Source of the DNA: CAZFUY01 sp964522445 | Lineage (GTDB): Bacteria; Pseudomonadota; Gammaproteobacteria; SZUA-229 | Reading direction: 5' to 3' | DNA length: 64,000 bases | Assembly (NCBI GenBank): GCA_964522445.1 | Contig: CAZFUY010000004.1 | Coordinates: 3,157-67,156, forward strand | Part shown: positions 53,309-62,203 of the stretch, in pieces | How positions within the stretch are numbered: the stretch's first letter is position 1 | Layout: every line of letters starts with the position of its first letter | The notes under the pieces: model-generated | What the model was told of the DNA's origin: nothing | What the model saw: the letters and a program-made list of their open reading frames with translations, nothing else | Database searches by the model: none | Position numbers and translations under genes: made by a program

Positions 53309-55147
53309 ATGAAATTAAATATTCCAGAACAACTAGTAACAGATAAAGATGATTTTCCAAATCATCCCCGAAAGCTAAAAAAGTGGCTTGCCAGTTTAAA
53401 GCAGGCCAATATGGGCGACTATACTCGGCAGATTTATAACGGCATCATACAGTTAAACCGTCTACAGATCCCCGTAAAATATCGTCTGGAAGATATGGAA
53501 ATATTGCGTGAACATTCTCGCCATATTTTTGATCAGTTACACAAATATTTTATCAATAGAACATTACCTCTACCTGAAAAAAGTCTGAAAATTATTAACC
53601 TCAATCAGGCTATTTTGAATGAGATGGCGATGGGTTATAAAATAATTATTTTTGAAGCGGCAAATGACATAAATAAAGTTGATTCAAAAATACTCATTAC
53701 TGCCAGCGAACGTGCTTTGCATTATTTATCTGAAATATTACTTAGAGCCAGCCAGGTTTATGCTGAACCCCCCAAAGGCACCTGGGCAGATGTTCACAAA
53801 ATTTATGCTTATGCAGAACACAAAAATATTCATCAAAAAGAAATCAAAGACCCCGAAGTCATAAAAAAATCAACGTCTGTTGAAAATATCTATAAGCAAA
53901 TATTACTTTTTTCCCTTTCTCGACCTAATGCATTACGACAAAGCGACTCAGAACGGGTACATAAAATAATGCCTGACTGGGCAGAATATACCCATATAAG
54001 TGCCAAACTATCGCCTAATAAGTTAAATCATTATTTCTGTAGCAAACTAAACACCGATTTACCACCTAACTGTATTTCTGAAGAAGATTTGGCCGATATA
54101 AAAATTGCACGTATTATTGAAACAGAAAAACTCATAAACCACCTGCGCAGTCAAATTCACGATGACGATGATTCTTTAAATTCTGCCATTTCTATTGGTG
54201 AACAGGTTTCACAGGAAACCCTGCGCACTCTGGTCTCTTCATGGAGTTTATGCACAAAACGCCGTTTTTCTCGTGCGGAAAGAAAAGGCGATATTAAAGT
54301 TGCCATAGGTCTTGCCTCTATTTATGAGGCCATTACCCAGGAAGCCACACCGCCTAAACCAAAAAAAGAAAAACCAGCCAATATGTTTTCTCTTGAATCC
54401 ATCCCTGATGCAGAAAGAGCTGACAAAGATATTTTTGCTCAACAAGATCCAACCATGTTTATCACTGACCCCAGTAAAGTTTCAGAAGAAAGTTCTGCGG
54501 GTGCCTGGGATATGGTTGCCAAAGGTCGCGCACTAACCGAAAGCTACGCAATTGAACTGGAAAACCAATACAATGATCTTGGTGAACTCAATATAGGTGA
54601 TCCTGATGCACACTGGAAAATAACCAATGTAAGCGCCGGTGGCTACTGCCTGCGCTGGCATGCAGAAACACCATCAAAAGCACAGGTGGGTGAATTAATA
54701 GGCATTAGAGAACAGGAAGCAGACCACACCTATCAGTGGCGTGTCGGTGTCATTCGCTGGATGCAATACACTGTAAAATACGGTCTGGAGATTGGCGTAC
54801 AAATTCTTTCACCTAAAGTTATATCCTGCACAGTGCAAAGATCTGAAAAGAAAAATGAAGATCCTTTTAACTGCTTAATGCTACCAGGCATTAAACCCAT
54901 ACAACAACCATCAACATTACTACTACCTGCCCACGCCTTTAGAAAAGGCGGCATATTAAATATTCATGTTTATGAACGTGATATGGAAATAAAACTGGGT
55001 ACTATTCGTGAACACACAGGGTCATTCACTCAGTTCCAGTTTTCTCAAATTAATGAAGATAAAGACCAGAGTGATAATGGCGATGAAGGCAAAAACAAAT
55101 CTTCACGTAATCCAGAAGACTTTAACTCTATCTGGTCATCTCTATAA
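53309..55147 (+). CDS. PilZ-like protein upstream of fimX
   Basis: 612 residues from the ATG at 53309; AAGGG lies only 2 bases before it, so initiation is not certain (TTG at 53294 is worse). Most is helical and unassigned. Residues about 425-505 read as a PilZ-type barrel: NVSAGGYCLRW, GELIGIREQ, WRVGVIRWMQ, LEIGVQILSP. The usual RxxxR arm of PilZ is not obvious, so cyclic di-GMP binding is uncertain. It is 28 bases before fimX and on the same strand; a large protein of this sort next to fimX also occurs in Pseudomonas, as I recall. A role in type IV pilus control is inference from that pairing. Confidence 0.65.
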   Translation: MKLNIPEQLVTDKDDFPNHPRKLKKWLASLKQANMGDYTRQIYNGIIQLNRLQIPVKYRLEDMEILREHSRHIFDQLHKYFINRTLPLPEKSLKIINLNQAILNEMAMGYKIIIFEAANDINKVDSKILITASERALHYLSEILLRASQVYAEPPKGTWADVHKIYAYAEHKNIHQKEIKDPEVIKKSTSVENIYKQILLFSLSRPNALRQSDSERVHKIMPDWAEYTHISAKLSPNKLNHYFCSKLNTDLPPNCISEEDLADIKIARIIETEKLINHLRSQIHDDDDSLNSAISIGEQVSQETLRTLVSSWSLCTKRRFSRAERKGDIKVAIGLASIYEAITQEATPPKPKKEKPANMFSLESIPDAERADKDIFAQQDPTMFITDPSKVSEESSAGAWDMVAKGRALTESYAIELENQYNDLGELNIGDPDAHWKITNVSAGGYCLRWHAETPSKAQVGELIGIREQEADHTYQWRVGVIRWMQYTVKYGLEIGVQILSPKVISCTVQRSEKKNEDPFNCLMLPGIKPIQQPSTLLLPAHAFRKGGILNIHVYERDMEIKLGTIREHTGSFTQFQFSQINEDKDQSDNGDEGKNKSSRNPEDFNSIWSSL

Positions 55148-55175
55148 ATATAAGTTTAACGCTTTGGATTAATAC

Positions 55176-57266
55176 ATGGAAAAAGAAAATATAGTAAATA
55201 TTTTTATTATTGATGACTCTTTTAATAATGAAGAAAAAGTCGTCAAAATTATGCGGGCGGCTGGTTTTGCTGCTCACACTACACGTGCAGAAGATGAAGA
55301 AGACCTGATCGATGCTCTAAAAAAGAAACACCCTGACATATTACTTTATTCAGTAGGAATGGAGTTAATCACACTGGAAGATACTATTGCCTGTTTAGAA
55401 AAAAATGCCCGCGAACCCGTACCTGTTATTGCTGTAAACCGCAGAAACCAGGAAGGCGACATTGTTAAAATTATGCGGGCAGGTGCTAAAGACCTTTCTG
55501 ACTTTGAAACCCCCGTTCATCTTGAACTTGTTATTAAACGTGAAATAAATGCTCACAGTGGCACAAAAAAACTATATAAACTGGAAGCTGCCAACAAAGA
55601 AATAGAAAAACGCTGCGAAGCCTTACTGGACTCTTCCAGAGATGCAATTGCTTATATTCATGAAGGCATGCATGTTTATGCCAACCAGTCTTATTTAGAT
55701 TTATTCTGTTTTGAAGAATCTGAAGACCTGGAAGGCATGCCAATACTTGATATGGTAGGCATGGATGATCGCGATAAATTTAAAGTTTTTTTAAGAAAAA
55801 ACTGCAAAGCAGGCGGCTGCGAATCGGACAAATTTGAATTAAGCCTGAGAAAATCAGACAGTACTGAATTTGATGGTGAGATGGAATTTTCACCAGCAAG
55901 TATTGATGGTGAACCCTGTATTCAGCTTGTTATTAGAAATCAGGTTAATACTAAAGAACTTGAAAAACAAATTGCACTGATGAGTCAGAAAGATGCAATA
56001 ACAGGCTTATACAATCGCCAGTTTTTTCTTCAATCACTTGATAAAACAGTTGAAGAATCCATACAGAAAAAATTATCCGCAGGTGTATTACTTATTCATC
56101 TGGATAATTTTAGTGATATCAAGAAAAGCACAGGTGTTGTTGGCAGTGACAAATTTCTCAATGAAATATCACAATCTTTTGAAGCAGCCATTAACCCTGG
56201 AGATATCCTCGCCCATTTTGAAGGCAATATCTTTAGCATTGTTTCGTCCAGCCTTACACCCACATCAATACAGGCCTACGCCAATAAATTACGAAAAATT
56301 TCTCAGGATTTTATTGCCAACATAGACGGTCAGTCACACAATACAACCTGTACTATTGGTGCCAGTGTAATTGATGAAAACACACCTGATGCAGGTGAAG
56401 CACTGCTTCGAGCCGAACGAGCTGTAATCGAAGCTGAAGAAAAAGGCCCAAATCAGCTTGTTATTTATCAACCTAAAAAAGGTGAGTTATCACAAAAAGA
56501 AATTGATAATCAGGTTATAGCAAACCTTAAAGAAGCTCTGACTAAGAATCGTTTTGTACTTTATTTTCAGCCCGTTATCAGTCTTCACGGTGATACAGAT
56601 GAACGCTACGAAGTTTTTGTTCGTCTACTGGATGATGATGGAAAAATAGTCATGCCAAATGATTTTTTACCTGCAGCAGAACGCACAGGCATGTCGTTAG
56701 CTATTGATCGCTGGGTTTTATTGAACACAATTACAACACTCACTAAAAGATGGAAAAAAGGCAAGCGTACTTTATTTTTTGTCAAACTAACAGCCACATC
56801 ATTGAAAGACAGCAACCTGATGAACTGGCTTAAGGAGCAGTTAAAGAAATTCAATGTTCCTAAAGACAGCCTGATTTTCGAAGTCAAAGAAAGCACAGCG
56901 GTTACCAGCCTGAAACAAACAGCAGAATTAGCAAGACAGTTAAGGGAATTAAATTGCAGCTTCGCACTGGATGATTTCGGCACGGGTAGCAACCCATTTC
57001 AATTACTTAAACATATACCTGCCGACTATCTTAAACTTGAACGTTCTTTTATGGAAAACCTTTCAACCAGTTCCGAGAATCAGGAAACTGTAAAGAAAAT
57101 TACTGAATCCGCAATGGAAATGAATAAACTAACCATTGCACAATGCGTAGAAGATGCCACCAGTTTATCTGTATTATGGGGCATGGGCATTAATTTTATT
57201 CAGGGCAACTTTCTACAGGAAGCATCACCTAACCTGGATTATGACTTCACATCAATGGCAGGTTAA
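55176..57266 (+). CDS. fimX: FimX-like degenerate REC-PAS-GGDEF-EAL protein
   Basis: 696 residues, close to Pseudomonas FimX. Receiver-like about 8-120 with no standard phosphoacceptor context (ILLYSVGMEL in place of a LLDxxMP motif), PAS about 145-260, GGDEF-like about 270-430 in which GGDEF is replaced by EGNIF (349-353), and EAL about 445-690 in which EAL is EVF (479-481). Both enzyme sites are therefore lost, as in FimX, where the EAL domain serves as a high-affinity cyclic di-GMP receptor for type IV pilus assembly at the pole. Paired with the PilZ-like gene before it and with FimV elsewhere in the window. Confidence 0.9.
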   Translation: MEKENIVNIFIIDDSFNNEEKVVKIMRAAGFAAHTTRAEDEEDLIDALKKKHPDILLYSVGMELITLEDTIACLEKNAREPVPVIAVNRRNQEGDIVKIMRAGAKDLSDFETPVHLELVIKREINAHSGTKKLYKLEAANKEIEKRCEALLDSSRDAIAYIHEGMHVYANQSYLDLFCFEESEDLEGMPILDMVGMDDRDKFKVFLRKNCKAGGCESDKFELSLRKSDSTEFDGEMEFSPASIDGEPCIQLVIRNQVNTKELEKQIALMSQKDAITGLYNRQFFLQSLDKTVEESIQKKLSAGVLLIHLDNFSDIKKSTGVVGSDKFLNEISQSFEAAINPGDILAHFEGNIFSIVSSSLTPTSIQAYANKLRKISQDFIANIDGQSHNTTCTIGASVIDENTPDAGEALLRAERAVIEAEEKGPNQLVIYQPKKGELSQKEIDNQVIANLKEALTKNRFVLYFQPVISLHGDTDERYEVFVRLLDDDGKIVMPNDFLPAAERTGMSLAIDRWVLLNTITTLTKRWKKGKRTLFFVKLTATSLKDSNLMNWLKEQLKKFNVPKDSLIFEVKESTAVTSLKQTAELARQLRELNCSFALDDFGTGSNPFQLLKHIPADYLKLERSFMENLSTSSENQETVKKITESAMEMNKLTIAQCVEDATSLSVLWGMGINFIQGNFLQEASPNLDYDFTSMAG

Positions 57267-57496
57267 ACTTTTTCTATTAGTTTAAGCAATTAAAAAATTA
57301 TTTTTCTACAGCGATCCATCCCCCCCACCCAACTTGATAATAAAATTATCTTATATATCTGTTTTCTTATATAGATCATTAAAAACCACTAAAACGTGAT
57401 ATTCCCATTATTTTTTAAAATTTTATTTGACTTATCTACTTAAACAGCTTTACTTAGTATCAAAATAATTAATGCCAATTAATAACATGGTCTAAT

Positions 57497-59146
57497 ATGA
57501 AAAAAGTCAATCAATTCTTTAATAAGAAATCACGCCTCATTAAAGCACCAGAACTTAATAATTCAAATAGTTCAAAACTTGCACCATTTAGCAAGTTAGC
57601 AATTAAAGAAAGACTTCCTGAATTATTAAAAGTGCAAAATGATTTTTTCCCCTGCTTTGACTGGACCTTCCCTCCTCCATTACTCAGTAAATCAGTACCA
57701 CCAGATAACGCTGATGAACTATTTTCCAGACACTCTGTTATAGCTAACAGGTATTCTATTTATTTACACAGTCCATTCTGTAAATCATTATGCAGCTTCT
57801 GCTACTACGCCATTATTCCTGGCAAGGGAATTAATTTTTCAGAAACTTATGTGGATTACCTGATTCAGGAAATGGCTTTATATGCAGAAACATTTAAAGG
57901 ACAAATCTGTGAGTCCATTTATTTTGGTGGTGGCACGCCCAGTTTTCTTGATAATAAATTATTAACAAAAATATTTAACAGCTTGCATCAATATTTTGAT
58001 ATTAGTAATGATGCAGAAATCACCATTGAATCTGCACCTGGCACTCTTTCAAAAGATAAATGTGAATTATTAAAATCACTGGGTGTTAACCGTTTAAGTT
58101 ATGGCATACAGACACTTGATGAAAAACTATTATCTACTATGAACCGTGATTATTCAGTAAGTCAGGCTATTGAAGAACTGAGTCATGCAATAGAGATTAT
58201 AGGCAATGTTAATGTTGATACTATGTATGGTTTTGATGGTGAGCATAAAGACACATTAATTAATACGTTAAAACATCTTCATGAAATTGGCGTACCCAGC
58301 TTTTCAATATATGCATTAGATAAACAGCGCAGTGATAGTAAAATTCTTTTTGAGCCACCCCGTGACAATTCTTATGAACAAAAAATCACACAATTTTCAG
58401 AAGCCGAAAAATACCTGATGAAACTGGGTTACAAACCCACTTTACAAAATACTTTTATTAATCCTGAACAGGCATCATACAAACACCAGTTAAGACGCTG
58501 GGATAATCTCCCTCTTGTTGCAATGGGCATAAACTCTCAGGGCTATGCACCACAAAAAGCTTATCAAAACACAGGTAGTTTAAAATCCTATTATCAGATG
58601 ATTGATGCTGGAAAATTACCTGTTGCGACAATGGATGAATTAGATGCGGAACTGGAATTATGTCGAGAACTCACCAGCAAACTACGTTTTACATTTGTAA
58701 GTCTTGGCGAGTTTGAATACAAATACGGAGTATCAATTAAGAAAGTATTTAAAGACTTAATCAGCTGCCTTACTGAACTGGGCTATATCGAATGCCATGA
58801 TGACATTCTTCGCATGACTGAAAAAGCCGCCTATTACAATAACATTATTCCAATGTTATTTGCTCCAGATCGTTTTAAAGAGAAATTAATGCAATTACCA
58901 GAAGAATACCTGGAAACATTCCCTGTACCTTTTATTATGACTCAATTAGGCAATGCTCAGTCAAGCAACTTTAATTTACCAGAAAACAGATGCGTAGAAA
59001 ATTTTGATCGCCGCACCAACTGGAGCAGAAGACAGGAAAAGCTTAACGAGCATAATGATGAACGTCGTTTTAGCACTGGAAGACGAAGTACAGATGGGAT
59101 ATGGAACTGGTCAGCAACACATAATCCAACTGACTTACCTCAGTAA
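57497..59146 (+). CDS. HemN/HemW-like radical SAM protein with a basic C-terminal tail
   Basis: 549 residues. Radical SAM motif C95-x3-C99-x2-C102 (HSPFCKSLCSFCYY), YFGGGTPSFLD, SYGIQTLDEKL and a HemN-type C-terminal domain to about residue 480. The cluster lacks the fourth Cys seen in coproporphyrinogen oxidases of the CxxxCxxCxC type, and YGFDGEHKDTL replaces the usual DLIYGLPGQT segment, so it may not be a coproporphyrinogen oxidase; other roles in the family include haem handling and methylation. The tail from about 495 has spaced RR pairs (DRRTNWSRRQE, DERRFSTGRRS), unlike HemN. Single gene with no haem-related neighbour. Confidence 0.75.
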   Translation: MKKVNQFFNKKSRLIKAPELNNSNSSKLAPFSKLAIKERLPELLKVQNDFFPCFDWTFPPPLLSKSVPPDNADELFSRHSVIANRYSIYLHSPFCKSLCSFCYYAIIPGKGINFSETYVDYLIQEMALYAETFKGQICESIYFGGGTPSFLDNKLLTKIFNSLHQYFDISNDAEITIESAPGTLSKDKCELLKSLGVNRLSYGIQTLDEKLLSTMNRDYSVSQAIEELSHAIEIIGNVNVDTMYGFDGEHKDTLINTLKHLHEIGVPSFSIYALDKQRSDSKILFEPPRDNSYEQKITQFSEAEKYLMKLGYKPTLQNTFINPEQASYKHQLRRWDNLPLVAMGINSQGYAPQKAYQNTGSLKSYYQMIDAGKLPVATMDELDAELELCRELTSKLRFTFVSLGEFEYKYGVSIKKVFKDLISCLTELGYIECHDDILRMTEKAAYYNNIIPMLFAPDRFKEKLMQLPEEYLETFPVPFIMTQLGNAQSSNFNLPENRCVENFDRRTNWSRRQEKLNEHNDERRFSTGRRSTDGIWNWSATHNPTDLPQ

Positions 59147-59180
59147 TTTATCACTATAAAATTCCCAGACGCTATTGTTT

Positions 59181-59376
59181 TGTCATCCCGAGCGCAGTCC
59201 ACTAGTGTTCGGAATAAAATCGTCTAAATGGCCACAACACTAATTAATATTAAGTTTAAGTAATATTGATGAGACTACAGACTTAAAAAATATATTCGTC
59301 ATACCTGCAGCTTTAATACACAGGAGATTCTCGCACTAAAAGTGCATAGTTTTAACTAGCAACCTGGAACAATAAA
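59181..59376. repeat. Truncated repeat mosaic
   Basis: GTCATCCCGAGCGCAGTC at 59182 is a cut-off arm of the 22958-23033 family without its partner. At 59343-59376, TGCATAGTTTTAACTAGC followed by CCTGGAACAATAAAA matches 50219-50253. The same two repeat types also occur together in the 50049-50444 region, in the same order. Confidence 0.75.
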
Positions 59377-59385
59377 ATTAATATT

Positions 59386-59931
59386 TTAGTTTGAAAAAGG
59401 CGACCTGGTTTTCTGTGTAGAAAAACTGGCATCTTCTTTTTTATCTTCACTTACACTATCTTTAAAAAAATATTTTTTAGTTTTTGTTTTCTTCTTCATA
59501 GAAGGAATGCCCTGCATTTCATTTAGGGCTAAAGCTTTATCTACCTGATAAAAATCAAAACGACGAAGATAGGGCTGATTCATTCTAAACTGCATTTTAG
59601 TCGTTATTTCAAAAAAATAAGCATGACCTTCATCAATAAAGACATCGAGTTCTTTTTGACCTTCATACCTGTCATTTAGTGCCAGTTTAATATTATGTTG
59701 ACCTGCCGGAAGAAAAAAATGAATATATGAATTATTTTTAATTAACGACTGTTTTTTTCCGTCCACTAATATATCAGGTGAAACAATAATATTGGACGAA
59801 GAATTCTGGCGATAAATGTAAATAATAGACTTGCCTGCTTCATTAACCTCAATCGGGATAAATCGGATCCGTTCATGTGAACAGGCCGGTAAAAACAATA
59901 CTGATAGTATTAATAACTTTATTATTCTCAT
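59386..59931 (-). CDS. DUF2846-type lipoprotein
   Basis: 181 residues; lipobox LPAC at residues about 14-17 (MRIIKLLILSVLFLPACSHE). The domain IYIYRQNSS ... SPDILVDGKK ... YIHFFLPAGQHNIKL ... is the DUF2846 pattern of beta-rich lipoproteins of unknown function. The C-terminal 45 residues are Lys/Ser-rich and probably disordered. It starts 12 bases after yaaA. Confidence 0.8.
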   Translation of the reverse strand: MRIIKLLILSVLFLPACSHERIRFIPIEVNEAGKSIIYIYRQNSSSNIIVSPDILVDGKKQSLIKNNSYIHFFLPAGQHNIKLALNDRYEGQKELDVFIDEGHAYFFEITTKMQFRMNQPYLRRFDFYQVDKALALNEMQGIPSMKKKTKTKKYFFKDSVSEDKKEDASFSTQKTRSPFSN

Positions 59932-59943
59932 TTATTATCTTCT

Positions 59944-60714
59944 TCAGGATTTACGTGTAAAAATCATTTTGTCACCCTGACTCAACTTCTTATTAAAACT
60001 ATATCCATCCTCATTATAATATTTAATATCTTTAGGATCACTTAACTGGTTCTGTATAATATACCGACTTAAAGCACCACGTGCTTTTTTCGCATAGATC
60101 CCAATCACCTTATATTGACCGCCTTTATACTCTTTAAACTCAGGCGTAATAATTTCTGCATTTAGCTCTTTAGGTTTTACTGACTTGAAATATTCATTCG
60201 AAGCAAGGTTAATTAGATAATCAGATTTTATTTTTTTTAACTGCTGATTTAATCCATCAGTAATTTTTGATCCCCAGAACTCATACAGATTTTTTCCTCG
60301 CTCATTTTGTAGTCGAGTTCCCATTTCAAGGCGATAGGCTTTCATTAGATCGAGTGGTCTTAATAAGCCATACAAACCAGACAATATCCGAAAATGAGCC
60401 TGTGCAAATTTGAAATCCTTAGCTGAAAAACTTTCCGCATCCAGCCCTGTATACACATCACCTTTAAATGCTAATGCGGCCTGCTTAGCATTTTTTTCAG
60501 TAAAACGAGGAGTCCAGGAGTCATAACGATCAAAATTCAACTCAGCAATTTTATTACTAACTTTCATTAGCTCCATAATATCCATAACAGAATATTCACG
60601 CAGATACTTAATCAATATTTTCGACTGGTCTAGATAATCAGGCTTTGTAAATTTACTGGTTTTTGAAGGCGTATCAAAATCAAGCGTTTTTGCGGGGGAG
60701 ACAACTATTAACAT
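59944..60714 (-). CDS. yaaA: Peroxide stress protein YaaA
   Basis: 256 residues, full length. VVSPAKTLDFDTPS, FKGDVYTGLDAESF, ILSGLYGLLRPLDLMKAYRL and KKARGALSRYII are the family segments. In E. coli YaaA limits unincorporated iron during peroxide stress and binds DNA in vitro. The family fits with the iron-related genes at the start of the window but is common everywhere. Confidence 0.95.
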   Translation of the reverse strand: MLIVVSPAKTLDFDTPSKTSKFTKPDYLDQSKILIKYLREYSVMDIMELMKVSNKIAELNFDRYDSWTPRFTEKNAKQAALAFKGDVYTGLDAESFSAKDFKFAQAHFRILSGLYGLLRPLDLMKAYRLEMGTRLQNERGKNLYEFWGSKITDGLNQQLKKIKSDYLINLASNEYFKSVKPKELNAEIITPEFKEYKGGQYKVIGIYAKKARGALSRYIIQNQLSDPKDIKYYNEDGYSFNKKLSQGDKMIFTRKS

Positions 60715-60937
60715 ATTAGCTCACTTATTCAAATTTAAGCTTAGATTATATCAAACTACATGCTTTCCACAGCCAAATAACTTACGCCGTTACACTAACA
60801 ATCAACTGCGATGAAATATGATGCAGGTCAATACCTGAATAACTATCTAATTTTAATATTATGGCTATAAGCCAACTCTAATATGCGGTAAACGGCCTAT
60901 TTTCATTAGATAACAACAATACCTGGGAGCTAATATT

Positions 60938-61152
60938 ATGATAAAAATTCGCAAATTCCTTGCTGCTTCTGCTATCGCTGCTGCTGCAATTTTTACAACC
61001 ACACCGGCTCATTCATTCTGGGGGCCATTTGACTGGTTTGATAATGGTCCTGGCTGGAATCGATATGGTGGTGGCCCATGGGGTGGTTATCCCGGGTATG
61101 GCTACGGAGGCTACCCTGCTTACGCCTACGGTGGTTATCCCGGATATGGCTA
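60938..61152 (+). CDS. Sulfur globule protein-like, 3' end lost in assembly gap
   Basis: At least 71 residues: signal peptide about 1-26 (cleaved before FWGPFDWF), then Gly/Tyr/Pro-rich low complexity with repeats of GGYPGYGYGGYPAYAYG type. Exported Gly/Tyr-rich proteins with this start form the envelope of periplasmic sulfur globules in purple sulfur bacteria and other sulfur oxidisers. GGGAG lies 9 bases before the ATG. The frame enters a run of 100 N at 61153 and its end cannot be seen; the repeats probably caused the break. This is the main hint at sulfur oxidation in the window. Confidence 0.8.
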
Positions 61153-61252
61153 NNNNNNNNNNNNNNNNNNNNNNNNNNNNNNNNNNNNNNNNNNNNNNNN
61201 NNNNNNNNNNNNNNNNNNNNNNNNNNNNNNNNNNNNNNNNNNNNNNNNNNNN
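61153..61252. other. Assembly gap, 100 N
   Basis: Exactly 100 undetermined bases, the usual placeholder for a gap of unknown size. It must hide the end of the sulfur-globule gene and the body of the PilZ-domain gene that enters it from the right, so the true gap is probably several hundred bases. Confidence 0.98.
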
Positions 61253-61335
61253 TATTTTTTATTACTAAAAAAAAGGGTTGGGCGCAAAAACACAGGGTAT
61301 TCTAATCGAAAATATTCACGACGTTGCTTCGGCAT
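61253..61335 (-). CDS. N-terminus of a PilZ-domain protein, cut by the assembly gap
   Basis: The minus strand from ATG at 61335 reads MPKQRREYFRLEYPVFLRPT and on to the gap. RREYFRLEYP at the N-terminus is the classical first motif of PilZ domains (RxxxR), which binds cyclic di-GMP. AAGG lies 9 bases upstream. Only about 27 residues are visible; the rest is in the gap. Confidence 0.65.
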
Positions 61336-61461
61336 TTATATTACCTTAATTAATAGTATGTAATTTATTCAAAATTTATGCGCGTGAAATACTAAAACGA
61401 AACAACATACCAATACGGTACTAATTTATAATTTTTATTGAGTATAAAGGAGATAAAAAAA

Positions 61462-61488
61462 ATGAACATCACCCATTCAGGGCATTAG
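61462..61488 (+). other. Eight-codon ORF with a strong ribosome binding site
   Basis: AAAGGAGATAAAAAAA precedes ATG, and the frame reads MNITHSGH then TAG. Too short for a known product; it may be a leader peptide, or the 5' remnant of a broken gene. Downstream is only the 3' end of the convergent nitroreductase. Confidence 0.35.
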
Positions 61489-61529
61489 TCCAGATATTTT
61501 ATAAGAGTACAGGATTTTAAGAATACCAT

Positions 61530-62198
61530 TTATTCAAGCCAGCTTAATATTTCTTCTATTGGAACTCTGTCCGTTCTAAGTTTCTCTGCATTTAAAGGCG
61601 AATCCATATCTGGGTAACCAATTGACATACCCACTATCAATCGTTTGCTATCTGGAATAGATAAAAACTCTTTTACCTGTTTTGCATAATCAGTTGCAAA
61701 TGCCTGTGGAACTGTTCCCAGACCTTTTGCATGCGCTGCTAACATTAAACTTTGTGCAAATAAACCAATATCAAAAATAGACCATTCTGTTAATGATTTA
61801 TCCTGTAAAAGATATATGGCATGTGGTGCATGATAAAAATTAAAATTAGCTTTTTTAGACTTGTTTATAAGTATCGGATCAGTTAAATCTAAACCTGTTG
61901 CAGCTGATCTTTTTTTATATAAATGATCGATGCGTTGCAGCTGTGCTGGCGGCCATGATGTTGGCTCGGGGAAATCAGCGGTTATCGCCTCATCTTTTAC
62001 CAGTAAATCTAATAGTAAATTTGAAAGCGCTTTTTTCTTCTCACCAGAAACAATAACCACTTCCCATGGCTGGGTATTTTTATAGGAAGGACTTTGTTGA
62101 GCAATATTAATAATATCTTCTAATACATCCCGTGGAACAGGTTCAGATTTAAAGCCACGAATAGAGCGGCGTGTTTTTATACATTGAATAGTGTCCAT
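61530..62198 (-). CDS. Nitroreductase-family flavoprotein
   Basis: 222 residues. MDTIQCIKTRRSIRGFKSEP is the start of the FMN-binding nitroreductase fold, with QQSPSYKNTQPWEVVIVSGE, DIGLFAQSLMLAAHAKGLGT and VGMSIGYPDMDSPLNAEKLR. NAD(P)H-dependent reduction of nitro compounds or quinones; substrate not predictable. It starts 5 bases after the parC stop and is thus probably co-transcribed with parC. Confidence 0.93.
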   Translation of the reverse strand: MDTIQCIKTRRSIRGFKSEPVPRDVLEDIINIAQQSPSYKNTQPWEVVIVSGEKKKALSNLLLDLLVKDEAITADFPEPTSWPPAQLQRIDHLYKKRSAATGLDLTDPILINKSKKANFNFYHAPHAIYLLQDKSLTEWSIFDIGLFAQSLMLAAHAKGLGTVPQAFATDYAKQVKEFLSIPDSKRLIVGMSIGYPDMDSPLNAEKLRTDRVPIEEILSWLE

Positions 62199-62203
62199 AA
62201 TTT

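Noticed and set aside
57267..57496. Possible RNA gene or regulator upstream of the radical SAM gene
   Set aside because: No stable fold, tRNA feature or known riboswitch motif could be recognised; probably just promoter region.
61078..61305. Reading frames running through the N gap
   Set aside because: Continuity through 100 undetermined bases is meaningless; only the parts before 61153 and after 61252 were used.
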